Shown here: positions 1-7,107 of the stretch, piece by piece
Layout of the letters: every line of letters starts with the position of its first letter
Numbering within the stretch: position 1 is the stretch's first letter
Assembly (NCBI RefSeq): GCF_018883605.1
Contig: NZ_JAHLEM010000084.1
Coordinates: forward strand, 1 to 56,518
From: Streptomyces niphimycinicus
GTDB lineage: Bacteria; Actinomycetota; Actinomycetes; Streptomycetales; Streptomycetaceae
DNA length: 56,518 nt
Direction of reading: 5' to 3'
Translations under genes and position numbers: made by a program
The notes under the pieces: model-generated
The model's input: only the letters and a program-made list of their open reading frames with translations
Told to the model about the DNA's origin: nothing
The model's database searches: none

Positions 1-237
1 GGGGGTGCGCAGCCCGCCGCCGCCCTGCCAGGCGGCGAGCGCGCGGACGTCGTCGCCGAGGTCGACGGCGTCCAGGGCGCGCTGGGCGTTGGGGGCGAGC
101 GAGATACCGGCGCCGACGGGCTCGAGGCGGGCGGCCCGCTCCAGGACGGTGAGGGACCAGCCGCGGCGGTGCAGGGCCGCGGCGGCGGTGAGCCCGCCGA
201 CTCCGGCACCGATGACGATGGCACGGGGCTGCTGCAT
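1..237 (-). CDS. FAD-dependent monooxygenase, N-terminal part (runs off the left edge)
   Basis: Reading the minus strand from an ATG at 237 gives 79 codons beginning MQQPRAIVIGAGVGGLTAAA, a Rossmann FAD-binding start with the GAGVGG dinucleotide loop. This is followed by a second segment around VLERAARLEPVGAGISL that matches the PHBH-type (salicylate/aromatic hydroxylase) flavoprotein monooxygenases. These enzymes hydroxylate small aromatic or polyketide substrates using NAD(P)H and O2. Only the N-terminus is present; the catalytic and C-terminal parts lie outside the window, so the substrate cannot be named. It diverges from the TetR gene at 323, and two identical-architecture operators lie between them, so it is probably the regulator's target. 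The family call is confident; the substrate is unknown. Confidence 0.85.
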   Translation of the reverse strand, partial: MQQPRAIVIGAGVGGLTAAAALHRRGWSLTVLERAARLEPVGAGISLAPNAQRALDAVDLGDDVRALAAWQGGGGLRTP

Positions 238-252
238 GACTCCTCCAAGCCA

Positions 253-292
253 ACTACAGGTGTAGTACTCATGATGTTACTACATTTGTAGT
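253..292. promoter_or_regulatory. Two TetR-type operators, ACTACA-NN-TGTAGT
   Basis: The sequence holds ACTACAGGTGTAGT at 253-266 and ACTACATTTGTAGT at 279-292. Each is a perfect 14-bp inverted repeat with a 2-nt spacer, and the two are 26 bp apart start to start. They sit in the 85-bp gap between the divergent FAD monooxygenase and TetR genes, which is where a TetR repressor controlling both would bind. Binding by the neighbouring TetR protein is inferred. Confidence 0.75.
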
Positions 293-322
293 GCGGGCGG
301 CGGATGGGCTTAGGTTGGCCCC

Positions 323-1000
323 ATGACCGCTGATCGAACCGCCGTCTCCGCATCGGCCGCGTCCGTCTCCGCATCGGCCGCGTCCGTCTCCGCATCGGCC
401 ACGTCCGCCGCCTCCCGTGCCGAGCTGATCGCCGACACCGCCCTGGGGCTGCTTGCCGAGCGCGGGATGCGGGGGCTGACGCACCGTGCGGTGGACGAGG
501 CGGCCGGGCTGCCGCTCGGCTCGACCTCCAACCACGCCCGGACCCGTGCCGCCCTGCTCAAGGCGGCGGTCCGGCGGCTGGCCCAGCGGGAGGCGGAGGT
601 GCTGACACCGGACGAGATGCCGCGCTCCGCCGAGGCGGCGCCGGACGGGGCCGATCCGGTCGTCGAGCCGGCCGACGCGCTCTCACTCGCCCTGCACCGC
701 TCGCTCACCGGCCAGCGCGATCTGCTGATCGCCCGCTATGAACTCGCACTGGAGGCGACCCGCCGCCCCGAGCTGCGGGAGTTCTACGACGCGACGGGGC
801 GCGGCTTCCGGGAGCCGCTCGAAGCGATGATGACGGCGCTGGGCTCCACCGAGCCCCGGCGGCACGCGCGGTCGCTGGTCGCCTGGTGCGAGGGGCTGAT
901 GTTCAGTTGCGCCGCGGGCGCCGACCACGACGCCGTACCCGACCGCACGACACTGCGCACCGGCTTCACGGAGCTGCTGCGCGGGATGCTGAACGAATAA
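323..1000 (+). CDS. TetR/AcrR family transcriptional regulator
   Basis: 225 aa. After a low-complexity N-terminus, residues about 32-80 form a TetR helix-turn-helix ([20 protein letters not shown] then [20 protein letters not shown]). A helical ligand-binding C-domain follows, ending near [13 protein letters not shown]. TetR proteins are dimeric repressors released by small ligands. The gene diverges from the FAD monooxygenase at 1-237, with two ACTACA-NN-TGTAGT palindromes between them, so it probably represses that gene and itself. The start is ATG 323, preceded only by a weak AGG, and the family HTH begins well inside. The oddity is residues 7-27, which are three copies of VSASAAS/T encoded by a 21-bp tandem repeat at 342-404. 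This makes an N-terminal extension before the DNA-binding domain that TetR proteins do not need. Confidence 0.9.
   Translation: MTADRTAVSASAASVSASAASVSASATSAASRAELIADTALGLLAERGMRGLTHRAVDEAAGLPLGSTSNHARTRAALLKAAVRRLAQREAEVLTPDEMPRSAEAAPDGADPVVEPADALSLALHRSLTGQRDLLIARYELALEATRRPELREFYDATGRGFREPLEAMMTALGSTEPRRHARSLVAWCEGLMFSCAAGADHDAVPDRTTLRTGFTELLRGMLNE
342..404 (+). repeat. 21-bp tandem repeat, three copies, inside the TetR gene
   Basis: Copies lie at 342-362, 363-383 and 384-404; the third differs by one base (GCGT to ACGT). It encodes VSASAA(S/T) three times. Because 21 is a multiple of three, copy number can change without a frameshift. Confidence 0.9.
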
Positions 1001-1032
1001 CGCGTGGCGGGCCGGGTGGCCGGACCGCCATC

Positions 1033-1548
1033 ATGACCGCCATGACGACCACAGAACGCCCCGAGCCGCCCCGGACCGCCGATGAACGCACCAGCCTGGA
1101 GGGGTGGCTGGACTTCCACCGCGCGACCCTCGCCCTCAAATGCGAGGGGCTGGACGACAAGCAACTGCGCGAGGCGTCGGCGCCGCCGTCCGAACTGACC
1201 CTGCTCGGCCTCGTACGGCATATGGCCGAGGTCGAGCGGAGCTGGTTCCGGCGGGTGTTCGCTGACGAGGACACGCCGCCGATCTGGTACAGCGACCAGG
1301 ACCCGGACGGAGACTTCCACATCGCCGACGGGGACACCGCGCAGAGCGCCTTCGCCATCTGGCGGGACGAGATCACCAAGGCCAGGGAGGCCGCCGCGGG
1401 CCACTCCCTGGACGAGGTCGTCACCCGTCCCGGCCGTGGGGACTACAACCTGCGCTGGATCTATGTGCACATGATCGAGGAGTACGCCCGCCACAACGGC
1501 CACGCCGACCTCATACGCGAGCGGATCGACGGCGTCACCGGCGAATAA
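1033..1548 (+). CDS. DinB family protein (DUF664-like)
   Basis: 171 aa from ATG 1033 (a second ATG is at 1042). The pattern is that of DUF664/DinB-like four-helix bundle proteins. There is a first helix with [20 protein letters not shown], a central [13 protein letters not shown] block carrying the first conserved His, and a C-terminal [18 protein letters not shown] block carrying the remaining His residues. In the family these residues bind a metal. Some relatives are mycothiol- or bacillithiol-dependent transferases, others have no known role. The gene follows the TetR gene by about 32 bp on the same strand and converges with the nitrile hydratase operon, whose last stop is at 1576. An upstream in-frame extension back to 886 overlaps the TetR gene and lacks family similarity, so the 1033 start is preferred. 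Confidence 0.85.
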   Translation: MTAMTTTERPEPPRTADERTSLEGWLDFHRATLALKCEGLDDKQLREASAPPSELTLLGLVRHMAEVERSWFRRVFADEDTPPIWYSDQDPDGDFHIADGDTAQSAFAIWRDEITKAREAAAGHSLDEVVTRPGRGDYNLRWIYVHMIEEYARHNGHADLIRERIDGVTGE

Positions 1549-1575
1549 GACACGTATCGAGGGCGCCCCGGGGTG

Positions 1576-1989
1576 TCAGTGGGCGTGGTGGTGCTCGTGG
1601 TCGTGGTCGTGGTCGTGGCCGTGGCCGTGGCCGTGGTCGTGGTCGTGGCCGTGGCCGGCGCGGTGGTCGTGGCCCGGGGGCCGTTGCGCCAGGGCGAGGG
1701 TGCGGGCGGTGACTTCGTCCGCGGTCACGGCACACCGCCCGGCGAGCGTGTCCTCCAGGGCGGCCAGCCAGAGCCGGTAGTAGTGGTACGGCTCGTCGGG
1801 TGCCGCCGCCTCCCAGGCCGCGATCCGGGCGATCAGCGCGGCCTGGAACTCCGGCCAGGTGAACACGCCCGCCTCGGACAGGCTGACGGCCATGCCGAAG
1901 GCACGGCTCTCCCACGGCTCGGCGAACACCAACTCGCCGTTGAAGCGCGGTGGTGCGGCCGGGCCCTCGATGTCCAGTGGCGCGGTCAT
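1576..1989 (-). CDS. Nitrile hydratase accessory protein (p14K/NhlE-like) with a His-rich tail
   Basis: 137 aa. The body resembles the N-terminal part of nitrile hydratase beta: [25 protein letters not shown] and later [16 protein letters not shown]. This is typical of the small activator proteins that load cobalt into the alpha subunit and exchange it into the mature enzyme. The start ATG overlaps the alpha stop (ATGA at 1986-1989), so the two are probably translationally coupled. The last roughly 32 residues are almost only Gly, His and Asp ([19 protein letters not shown] and onward), encoded by GTGGTC/GTGGCC-type hexamer repeats near 1580-1680. That tail looks like a metal-binding or storage segment, as in UreE or HypB, and would fit cobalt delivery; this role is inferred. 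The upstream beta gene is now separated from this gene by an IS110 element. Confidence 0.85.
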   Translation of the reverse strand: MTAPLDIEGPAAPPRFNGELVFAEPWESRAFGMAVSLSEAGVFTWPEFQAALIARIAAWEAAAPDEPYHYYRLWLAALEDTLAGRCAVTADEVTARTLALAQRPPGHDHRAGHGHDHDHGHGHGHDHDHDHEHHHAH

Positions 1990-2588
1990 GGTGCCGCCAC
2001 CTTGGCCACGCCGACCATCGCCTCCCGGGTGACCAGCGGCACGAGCTGTTCCTCGGAGAGGTGCTCGGTGCCGGCCGGACGCTCGGGCAGCACCAGCCAG
2101 CGCACCTCGCTGGTGGAGTCGTGGACGGTGATCCGCACATCGTCGTCGAGTTCGAGGCCCATCTCGGACAGCACGGTACGGGGCTCCTTGACCACGCGGG
2201 CGCGGTAGGCGGGGTCCTTGTACCAGCTCGGCGGCAGGCCGAGCACCGGCCATGGATAGCAGGAGCACAGCGTGCACACCACCACATGGTGGGTGGTCGC
2301 GCTGTTCTCCACGACGACGATGTGCTCGCCCTGCGGCCCGGAGAAGCCGAGTTCCGCGATCGCCGCGGTGCCGTCCTGGAGCAGCCGCCGCCGGTACTCC
2401 GGGTCGGTCCACGCCCTGGCGACGACCTTGGCGCCGTTGAGCGGGCCCACGTTGGTCTCGTAGGTGGTGATGATCTCGTTCATCACCTTCGGGTCGATCA
2501 GGCCCCGCTCGGTGAGCAGTTGCTCGAGCGCCTCGGTGCGCAGGGCCACGGGAGGGGCCTCGCCCGGTCCGCCGTCGGTGGTGGTCAC
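1986..2588 (-). CDS. nthA: Nitrile hydratase alpha subunit, cobalt type
   Basis: 200 aa. The catalytic subunit of nitrile hydratase hydrates nitriles to amides in the cytoplasm. The metal-claw motif CTLCSC lies at residues 105-110, with C105, C108, S109 and C110 as ligands. The Thr at the second position marks the cobalt class (iron enzymes have Ser). Two of these cysteines are normally oxidised to sulfinic and sulfenic acid. [18 protein letters not shown] and [20 protein letters not shown] are also typical. The start is GTG at 2588, with AAGGAGG about 8 nt upstream on the minus strand. It overlaps the activator gene by 4 nt. The beta gene should lie directly upstream, but it is separated by about 1.5 kb of IS110 DNA, so alpha has probably lost its native promoter. 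Confidence 0.95.
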   Translation of the reverse strand: MTTTDGGPGEAPPVALRTEALEQLLTERGLIDPKVMNEIITTYETNVGPLNGAKVVARAWTDPEYRRRLLQDGTAAIAELGFSGPQGEHIVVVENSATTHHVVVCTLCSCYPWPVLGLPPSWYKDPAYRARVVKEPRTVLSEMGLELDDDVRITVHDSTSEVRWLVLPERPAGTEHLSEEQLVPLVTREAMVGVAKVAAP

Positions 2589-2639
2589 TGGTGGACCCTC
2601 CTTGCTGCGGGCCTCGTTGAGAGGTTCGTGGTTAGATGC

Positions 2640-2815
2640 CGGTGAGAGCCGGGGTGACGGCCCGTGGTGGTCGCCCGTTCAGGGCCCGCATGACACTGCC
2701 GCCCCCGGCTCTTCCGGAGCTGTCGACCGGCAACAGAGGGACGCGCCGCAGAGCGCCAGTCAGTGACCCCCCGGGGACCAGCTCCGTCACCGGCCTGTCG
2801 CTGATAGGCCCAAGG
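2640..2815 (+). ncRNA. Candidate bridge RNA (seekRNA) region of the IS110 element
   Basis: IS110-subgroup elements are known to encode, in the non-coding DNA upstream of the transposase, a structured RNA with target- and donor-binding loops that guides recombination. This stretch sits in that position, is about the right length and is GC-rich with several self-complementary patches. It contains TGACAC at 2691-2696, which recurs at the right end at 4076-4081. No fold was computed, so this is a positional inference and the limits are approximate. Confidence 0.35.
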
Positions 2816-2821
2816 AGAGCT

Positions 2822-4072
2822 GTGGCACTGCCCGAGAGCGCGTACTACGTCGGGATCGACTGGGGCTCGGCCGAGCACGCGGTCTGCGTCCTGACCGAAG
2901 CCGGCCGCGTCAAGACCGAGTTCACCATCACCCACACCGCAACCGGGTTCGCCGACCTGGCCCGCAGGCTCGCCAGGCTCGGGGATGCCGAGGCCGTACC
3001 CGTGGCGATCGAACGGCCCGACGGACGGCTGGTCGACCTGCTGCTGGAGGCCGGGCACCCGGTGGTGCCGGTGAAGTCCAACGCCATCAAGGTATGGCGG
3101 GACGCCGAGGTCCTGTCGGGGGCGAAGTCCGACCCCGGCGACGCGATGGTCATCGCCGAGTACCTGCGGCTGCGGCACCACAAGCTCTCCGCCGCCCGCC
3201 CGTTCACCGGGCAGACCAAGGCCCTGCGGACCGTGGTCCGCACCCGCGACGACGTAGTGCGGCTGCGGGAGATGGCCACCAACATGCTCTCCGCGCTGCT
3301 GGACGCCTTCTGGCCCGGCGCGAAAACCCTGTTCGCCGATGTGGAGTCGCCGATCGCGCTGGACTTCCTCACCCGCTACCCGACCCCCGCCTCCGCCACG
3401 GCCCTGGGCGAGAAGCGCATGGCCGCGTTCTGCGCCAAGCACTCCTACAGCGGCCGACGCAGCCCCGCCGACCTGGTAAGACGCCTGCGCTCGGCGCCCG
3501 CCGGCGTCACCGGCGAAGCCGAGACCGAAGCCGGACGCGACGCGGTGATCGCGCTGGTCACCGTGCTGCGGACGGTGGGTACCGTGAAGAAGGACCTCGA
3601 CCGGTCGGTCAACGCCCACCTCGGCCAGCACCCCGACGGACACATTTTCGCCTCGCTGCCACGGGCCGGACAGGTCAACGCCGCCCAGATCCTGGCCGAG
3701 TGGGGCGACTCCCGCACCGCCTACGACGGCCCGGACGCCATCGCAGCGTTCGCCGGTGTCGCCCCGGTCACCAAGGCATCCGGACGCATGCGCGGGGTGT
3801 CCTACCGGTGGGCCCGCAACAAGCGCCTCCGCCGGGCGGTGACCACCTTCGCCGACAACAGCCGCCATGAGAGCGCGTGGGCGGCGGACATCTACCAGCG
3901 GGCCCGGGCCCGGGGCCGGGGCCTGGACCACCCGCACGCCGTGCGTGTCCTGGCCCGCGCATGGATCCGCGTGATCCACCGCTGCTGGCTCAACCACGAG
4001 CCCTACCAGCCCGACCGACACGGCGGACTGCAACGTCTCACAACCCCACAACCACTCGCTCAAGCGGTCTGA
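2822..4072 (+). CDS. IS110 family transposase (DEDD recombinase)
   Basis: 416 aa from GTG 2822, with GGAG at 2814-2817, 4 nt before the start. The N-terminal RuvC-like DEDD domain shows YYVGIDWGSAEHAVCV (first Asp), PVAIERPDGRLVDLL (Glu) and SGAKSDPGDAMVIAEYLR (the Asp pair). The C-terminal Transposase_20 domain shows SLPRAGQVNAAQILAEWGD, then FAGVAPVTKASG with the conserved Ser thought to act as nucleophile, and a basic tail. The length is normal for the family and there is no frameshift, so it may be active. It recombines the element using a guide RNA rather than terminal repeats. An in-frame extension back to 2636 would read through the non-coding 5' region and is rejected. A long antisense ORF over it is a shadow. 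Confidence 0.93.
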   Translation: MALPESAYYVGIDWGSAEHAVCVLTEAGRVKTEFTITHTATGFADLARRLARLGDAEAVPVAIERPDGRLVDLLLEAGHPVVPVKSNAIKVWRDAEVLSGAKSDPGDAMVIAEYLRLRHHKLSAARPFTGQTKALRTVVRTRDDVVRLREMATNMLSALLDAFWPGAKTLFADVESPIALDFLTRYPTPASATALGEKRMAAFCAKHSYSGRRSPADLVRRLRSAPAGVTGEAETEAGRDAVIALVTVLRTVGTVKKDLDRSVNAHLGQHPDGHIFASLPRAGQVNAAQILAEWGDSRTAYDGPDAIAAFAGVAPVTKASGRMRGVSYRWARNKRLRRAVTTFADNSRHESAWAADIYQRARARGRGLDHPHAVRVLARAWIRVIHRCWLNHEPYQPDRHGGLQRLTTPQPLAQAV

Positions 4073-4075
4073 GGT

Positions 4076-4092
4076 TGACACAGGGGGTGTCA
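4076..4092. repeat. Palindrome TGACAC-N5-GTGTCA at the IS110 right junction
   Basis: The perfect 6-bp arms TGACAC (4076-4081) and GTGTCA (4087-4092) are separated by AGGGG. The structure begins 3 nt after the transposase stop, and its last three bases are the stop codon of the nitrile hydratase beta gene (minus strand). It therefore spans the element-host boundary, either as part of the target site or as the element end. Confidence 0.6.
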
Positions 4093-4761
4093 TGAGGTGG
4101 CCTCCAGGTAGTTCTCGAACAGCTCGGCGGTGACCGCGAAGGGCTCGGCGCCGGCGCCCCACAGCTCACGGGAGTCGAAGCGCACCGAGTAGACGTACTG
4201 CGGGTTCTCGCCCTGGAAGTGGGCGTTGGTGTCCGGCAGTACGAAGGCGGGCCGGACGGTCTCGACGACTCCGGTGTGTCCCCGTGCGTAGCCCGGCAGC
4301 CTGGTGTGCCCGGGCACCGGCATGGCCTTGGTCCGCACCCGCTCGCCGGCGGCGAAGGCGGGCTCGCGGTCCACCGGGCGCAGCGAGCCCGCGGCGCTCG
4401 GCGCGTAGTCGGGCACGGCGGGCTCGGGGATCGGCGGCTCCGCCACGCCTTCGCCCCGCAGATTGCGGGCGCGGGCACCGATCGCGCCCGGCGCGAGGAT
4501 GCCACTGTCGGTGAGCATCAGCTCCGCGCCGCCCAGCCAGCGCCCGTAGTAGCCGTCGTCCAGGTAGGCGGCGCGGTCCAGGCGCTCGAGCCCGTGCCGG
4601 AAGGCGTCCACGTTGATGCCACCGGAGGCGATACGGCTGGAGAGGGTGGCCAGCGCGAAGGCCCGGCCCTGCCAGGGCTCGTCGAAGACCGGCTCATCGC
4701 GCCTCGGTGGATGAACGGGGCCCCATCCCGGGGTGCCGCCCATATCAGCGATGCCCTCCAT
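4090..4761 (-). CDS. nthB: Nitrile hydratase beta subunit
   Basis: 223 aa. It starts MEGIADMGGTPGWGPV, the hallmark beta-subunit opening (M-D/E-G-I-x-D-x-G-G), which fixes the start at ATG 4761; GGAGG lies 6 nt upstream. The C-terminal barrel shows FAAGERVRTKAMPVPGHTRLPGYARG, with the HTRLPGYARG motif that supplies arginines contacting the alpha claw. It ends normally at LFENYLEATS. Beta pairs with alpha to form the active heterotetramer. In cobalt-type operons the order beta-alpha-activator is usual, and that order is kept here on the minus strand, but the IS110 element lies between this stop and the alpha gene. A promoter is expected between 4762 and 4900; no confident -35/-10 pair was seen. 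Confidence 0.93.
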   Translation of the reverse strand: MEGIADMGGTPGWGPVHPPRRDEPVFDEPWQGRAFALATLSSRIASGGINVDAFRHGLERLDRAAYLDDGYYGRWLGGAELMLTDSGILAPGAIGARARNLRGEGVAEPPIPEPAVPDYAPSAAGSLRPVDREPAFAAGERVRTKAMPVPGHTRLPGYARGHTGVVETVRPAFVLPDTNAHFQGENPQYVYSVRFDSRELWGAGAEPFAVTAELFENYLEATS

Positions 4762-4899
4762 GGCATGCCTCCCCATATGGCCACATAACGTAAGTATGGG
4801 CCCGAATCGTATGCGACGGGTGTCATCCGGGCCGCGATGACGGCGCCGCGAAGGCCCCGGGACCGCACCCGAACGCTGCGGTCCCGGCACCTGGGCGGG

Positions 4900-5769
4900 T
4901 CAGACCAGGACGCGGCCGAGGAAGTCGCGGATGTAGTCGGTGATGGGCCCCAGATGGCTTTCGAGGGCGAAGTGCCCGGAGTCGAGCAGGTGGATCTCGG
5001 CGTCGGGCAGGTCCTGGCCGAACGCCTCCGCGCCCGCCGGGCCGAAGATCTCGTCATTGGCGCCCCAGACCGCCAGCAGCGGGACCCGGGAGTCGCGGAA
5101 GTACTGCTGGACCCGCGGATAGAGGTCCACGTTGGTGGGGTAGTCGCGGAAGAGCCTGAGCTGGATCTCGTCGTTGCCGGGCCGGTCCAGGAGCGCCTGG
5201 TCGTGCACCCAGTTGTCGGGGCTGACCAGGGTGGGGTCGGCGACTCCGTTCAGATACTGCCAGCGCGTGATCTCGGCGGTCAGGGCACCGCGCACGGGGC
5301 CCTCGGTCTCCGGGCCGGGGGCCTCGGCGTAGGCGAACACACCGTCCCAGAACGGCTTGACGAAGCCGTCGACGTAGGCGTTGCCGTTCTGGGTGATGAT
5401 CGCGGTGATGCGGTCCGGGTCGCGCAGCGCGAGCCGCCAGCCGATGGGGGCGCCGTAGTCCTGTACGTACATCGCGAACCGGTCGACACCCAGGCTCCGC
5501 AGCAGGCCCGAGGTGACCTCGGTGAGGGCGTCGAAGCTGTAGGGGAAGTCCTCCAGGGAGGGCATCGCCGACTGGCCGAACCCGATGTGGTCGGGGGCGA
5601 TGACGCGGTACCGGTCGGCGAGCGCCGGGATCAGGTGCCGGAACATATGCGAACTGGTCGGAAAGCCGTGCAGCAGCACCACGACGGGCGCCTCGGGGTC
5701 ACCGGCCTCCCGGTAGAAGACCTCCAGGCCATCGACGGTGGCGGTGCGGTGGTGGACTACGGCAGTCAT
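4900..5769 (-). CDS. Alpha/beta hydrolase, epoxide hydrolase/haloalkane dehalogenase type
   Basis: 289 aa from ATG 5769; an alternative GTG lies one codon upstream at 5772. The fold markers are in order: an HGFP oxyanion loop in VVLLHGFPTSSHMFR, then VQDYGAPIGWRLAL with Asp in the nucleophile elbow, GANDEIFG (acid) and DSGHFALE (His). An Asp nucleophile, rather than Ser, places it with enzymes that open epoxides or displace halides through an ester intermediate. The cap region contains several Trp/Tyr residues, as expected for the substrate pocket. The substrate is not predictable. It is divergent from the CGNR protein at 6043, and one copy of the CTAACC-N18-GGTTAC element begins 5 bp upstream of its start, so it is probably regulated together with that gene. 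Confidence 0.88.
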   Translation of the reverse strand: MTAVVHHRTATVDGLEVFYREAGDPEAPVVVLLHGFPTSSHMFRHLIPALADRYRVIAPDHIGFGQSAMPSLEDFPYSFDALTEVTSGLLRSLGVDRFAMYVQDYGAPIGWRLALRDPDRITAIITQNGNAYVDGFVKPFWDGVFAYAEAPGPETEGPVRGALTAEITRWQYLNGVADPTLVSPDNWVHDQALLDRPGNDEIQLRLFRDYPTNVDLYPRVQQYFRDSRVPLLAVWGANDEIFGPAGAEAFGQDLPDAEIHLLDSGHFALESHLGPITDYIRDFLGRVLV

Positions 5770-5773
5770 CACT

Positions 5774-6034
5774 CTAACCTTTCTACGCGGCTTCAGCGGT
5801 TACAAACCCAGTCGAGCACGGCCGAGCTAACCAGTCAAGAAGATTTAGAGGGTTAGATTGAATCCTGGGTCGCCGTCTCCGTGCAGCGGCGCCCTGATTC
5901 CAGCCTCCGCCCGTCCGCGACCGTCGGCCAGCGCGGTCGGCGCGGTCGGCGCGGTCGGCGCCGAGTCGCCCCGCGACACCTGATACAACCGCTCGCACGC
6001 TGTGCTAACCTGTCACACGAGGCAAAACGGTTAG
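5774..6034. promoter_or_regulatory. Three copies of a spaced inverted repeat CTAACC-N18-GGTTA(G/C)
   Basis: Copies lie at 5774-5803 (CTAACC ... GGTTAC), 5827-5856 and 6005-6034 (both CTAACC ... GGTTAG). Each has exactly 18 nt between the half-sites; the inner sequences differ, apart from GTCA shortly after the left half in copies 2 and 3. The first is against the hydrolase start and the last ends 8 bp before the CGNR start. The symmetry suggests a dimeric regulator contacting two turns of helix. The constant 18-nt gap would also fit a -35/-10 pair. The regulator is not proven; the CGNR protein is the obvious candidate. Confidence 0.7.
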
Positions 6035-6042
6035 GACGTGTC

Positions 6043-6558
6043 ATGGTGACCACGCAGGAGCAGCAGGACACGCTGCTGGAACTCCTCAACAGCACACCGG
6101 TGGTCTGCGGGGTCGTCCAGGACCAACTGGCGGATCCGGAGACGGCAAGGCCCTGGCAGCAGGCGCACGGCGGCAGCGGCACCGCCAAGGAGCACGCCTG
6201 GCTCCTGCGCGCGCGGGACGCGCTCCAGGACGTGGTGCGCGGCGGCCGGCCGGCCGATTCGCTGGCCCCGCTCCTCGACGGGGTCACCTCCCGCCCCGGG
6301 GTCTCCTCCGAGGGAGTTTCCTGGGAGCTCGACGCCCCGGAGGAGCGCCGGATGGCGGTGGAGGCGGTGCTGGCCTGGAGCGCGCTGCGGGAGACGATGT
6401 CCGGGCGGCTGCGGCCGTGCGCCAACCCGGAGTGCCGGCGCTTCCTCCTCGACCGCAGCAAGACCAACAAGGCCCGCTGGTGCTCGATGGCGGTCTGCGG
6501 CAACAGGATGAAGGCCAGGCGCCACTACCAGCGCACCCGCGACGGAGCGGCCGAGTAG
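6043..6558 (+). CDS. CGNR zinc finger domain protein (ABATE-type putative regulator)
   Basis: 171 aa from ATG 6043, with AGGA at 6033-6036. The C-terminal 45 residues carry the CGNR zinc finger: RLRPCANPECRRFLLD, then ARWCSMAVCGNRMKARRHY, with four Cys (C-x4-C and C-x4-C) and the CGNR signature. The preceding helical region matches the ABATE-type partner domain seen in this stress-associated family. CGNR proteins are believed to bind DNA and act as transcription regulators. It is divergent from the epoxide-hydrolase-like gene, with three CTAACC-N18-GGTTAG sites between, and one copy ends 8 bp before its own start, which would allow autoregulation. A longer in-frame extension upstream to 5881 is Arg-rich shadow sequence crossing those sites and is rejected. 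Confidence 0.88.
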   Translation: MVTTQEQQDTLLELLNSTPVVCGVVQDQLADPETARPWQQAHGGSGTAKEHAWLLRARDALQDVVRGGRPADSLAPLLDGVTSRPGVSSEGVSWELDAPEERRMAVEAVLAWSALRETMSGRLRPCANPECRRFLLDRSKTNKARWCSMAVCGNRMKARRHYQRTRDGAAE

Positions 6559-6616
6559 CCGTCGCCGTAGCGGCAGCCTCGGCCCTGGTCGGCCACCGAG
6601 ATCCGTCAGAAGGGCC

Positions 6617-7081
6617 CTAATCCTCGACGGCGCCCTCCAGAGCCAGCGTCAGCCGCAGGATGGCGGCTCGCACCCCGTCGCCGTACGGGTCCTCGCCGAG
6701 CGCACCGGCCGCCGCCCGGGCCAGCGCCAACTGGCCCCGGGCCGCCTCCTTCTGGCCCAGCTTCAGATAGCCGGTGGCCACATTGAGGTGGAGGGAGGGG
6801 AAGAACGCGCGCGGCGCCAGGGCCCCGGTGAGCCCGTCCGCGGCGGCGAGGGCCCGCAGGTGCCAGATCAGCTCGTCGAGCGGATCGTCCTGGGTGTCGG
6901 CCAGATAGTGGGCGAGGGCGCAGCGGTGGAAGGGGGCGCCGTCCCGTTCGATCTCCTGCCACAGTGCGGCGAGGCGGTTGCGCGCCTCCTCCCGGTCACC
7001 GCCCCGGTGCAGCATGACCGCCTGCCCGATCCGGGTCAGTACGGCATCGCCCTTGGGCGCCTCCCGCTGCGCTTCCGTCAT
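6617..7081 (-). CDS. Tetratricopeptide-like helical protein of unknown function
   Basis: 154 aa. The sequence is all-helical and Ala/Leu-rich, with TPR-like pairs: LTRIGQAVMLHRGGDREEA then RNRLAALWQEIERDGAPFHR, CALAHYLADTQDDPLDELIW and LNVATGYLKLGQKEAARGQL. Similar small Streptomyces proteins are annotated only as TPR proteins; such repeats mediate protein-protein contact. No catalytic motif is visible. It ends convergently with the CGNR gene and lies 26 bp downstream of the WYL regulator stop on the same strand, so the two may be co-transcribed. Function unknown. Confidence 0.75.
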   Translation of the reverse strand: MTEAQREAPKGDAVLTRIGQAVMLHRGGDREEARNRLAALWQEIERDGAPFHRCALAHYLADTQDDPLDELIWHLRALAAADGLTGALAPRAFFPSLHLNVATGYLKLGQKEAARGQLALARAAAGALGEDPYGDGVRAAILRLTLALEGAVED

Positions 7082-7107
7082 CGCGGCCTCCCGTCCTTCG
7101 AGCGGAG

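Larger units (their letters stand above)
2606..4089 (+). mobile_element. IS110-family insertion sequence between nitrile hydratase beta and alpha genes
   Basis: The DNA between the alpha ribosome site (about 2597-2604) and the beta stop (4090) contains one complete DEDD transposase. It has about 215 bp of non-coding DNA on its 5' side and under 20 bp on its 3' side, the layout of the IS110 subgroup (not IS1111). It is oriented opposite to the nitrile hydratase operon. IS110 elements lack clear terminal inverted repeats and leave little or no duplication, so the ends given are approximate limits. Both host genes look intact at their edges, so the insertion appears to sit in the intergenic spacer. 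Confidence 0.8.

Noticed and set aside
2585..4162. A 525-aa minus-strand open frame across the IS110 element
   Set aside because: It is antisense to an intact transposase and has the low-complexity Gly/Val/Arg look of a GC-driven shadow frame, with no family motif.
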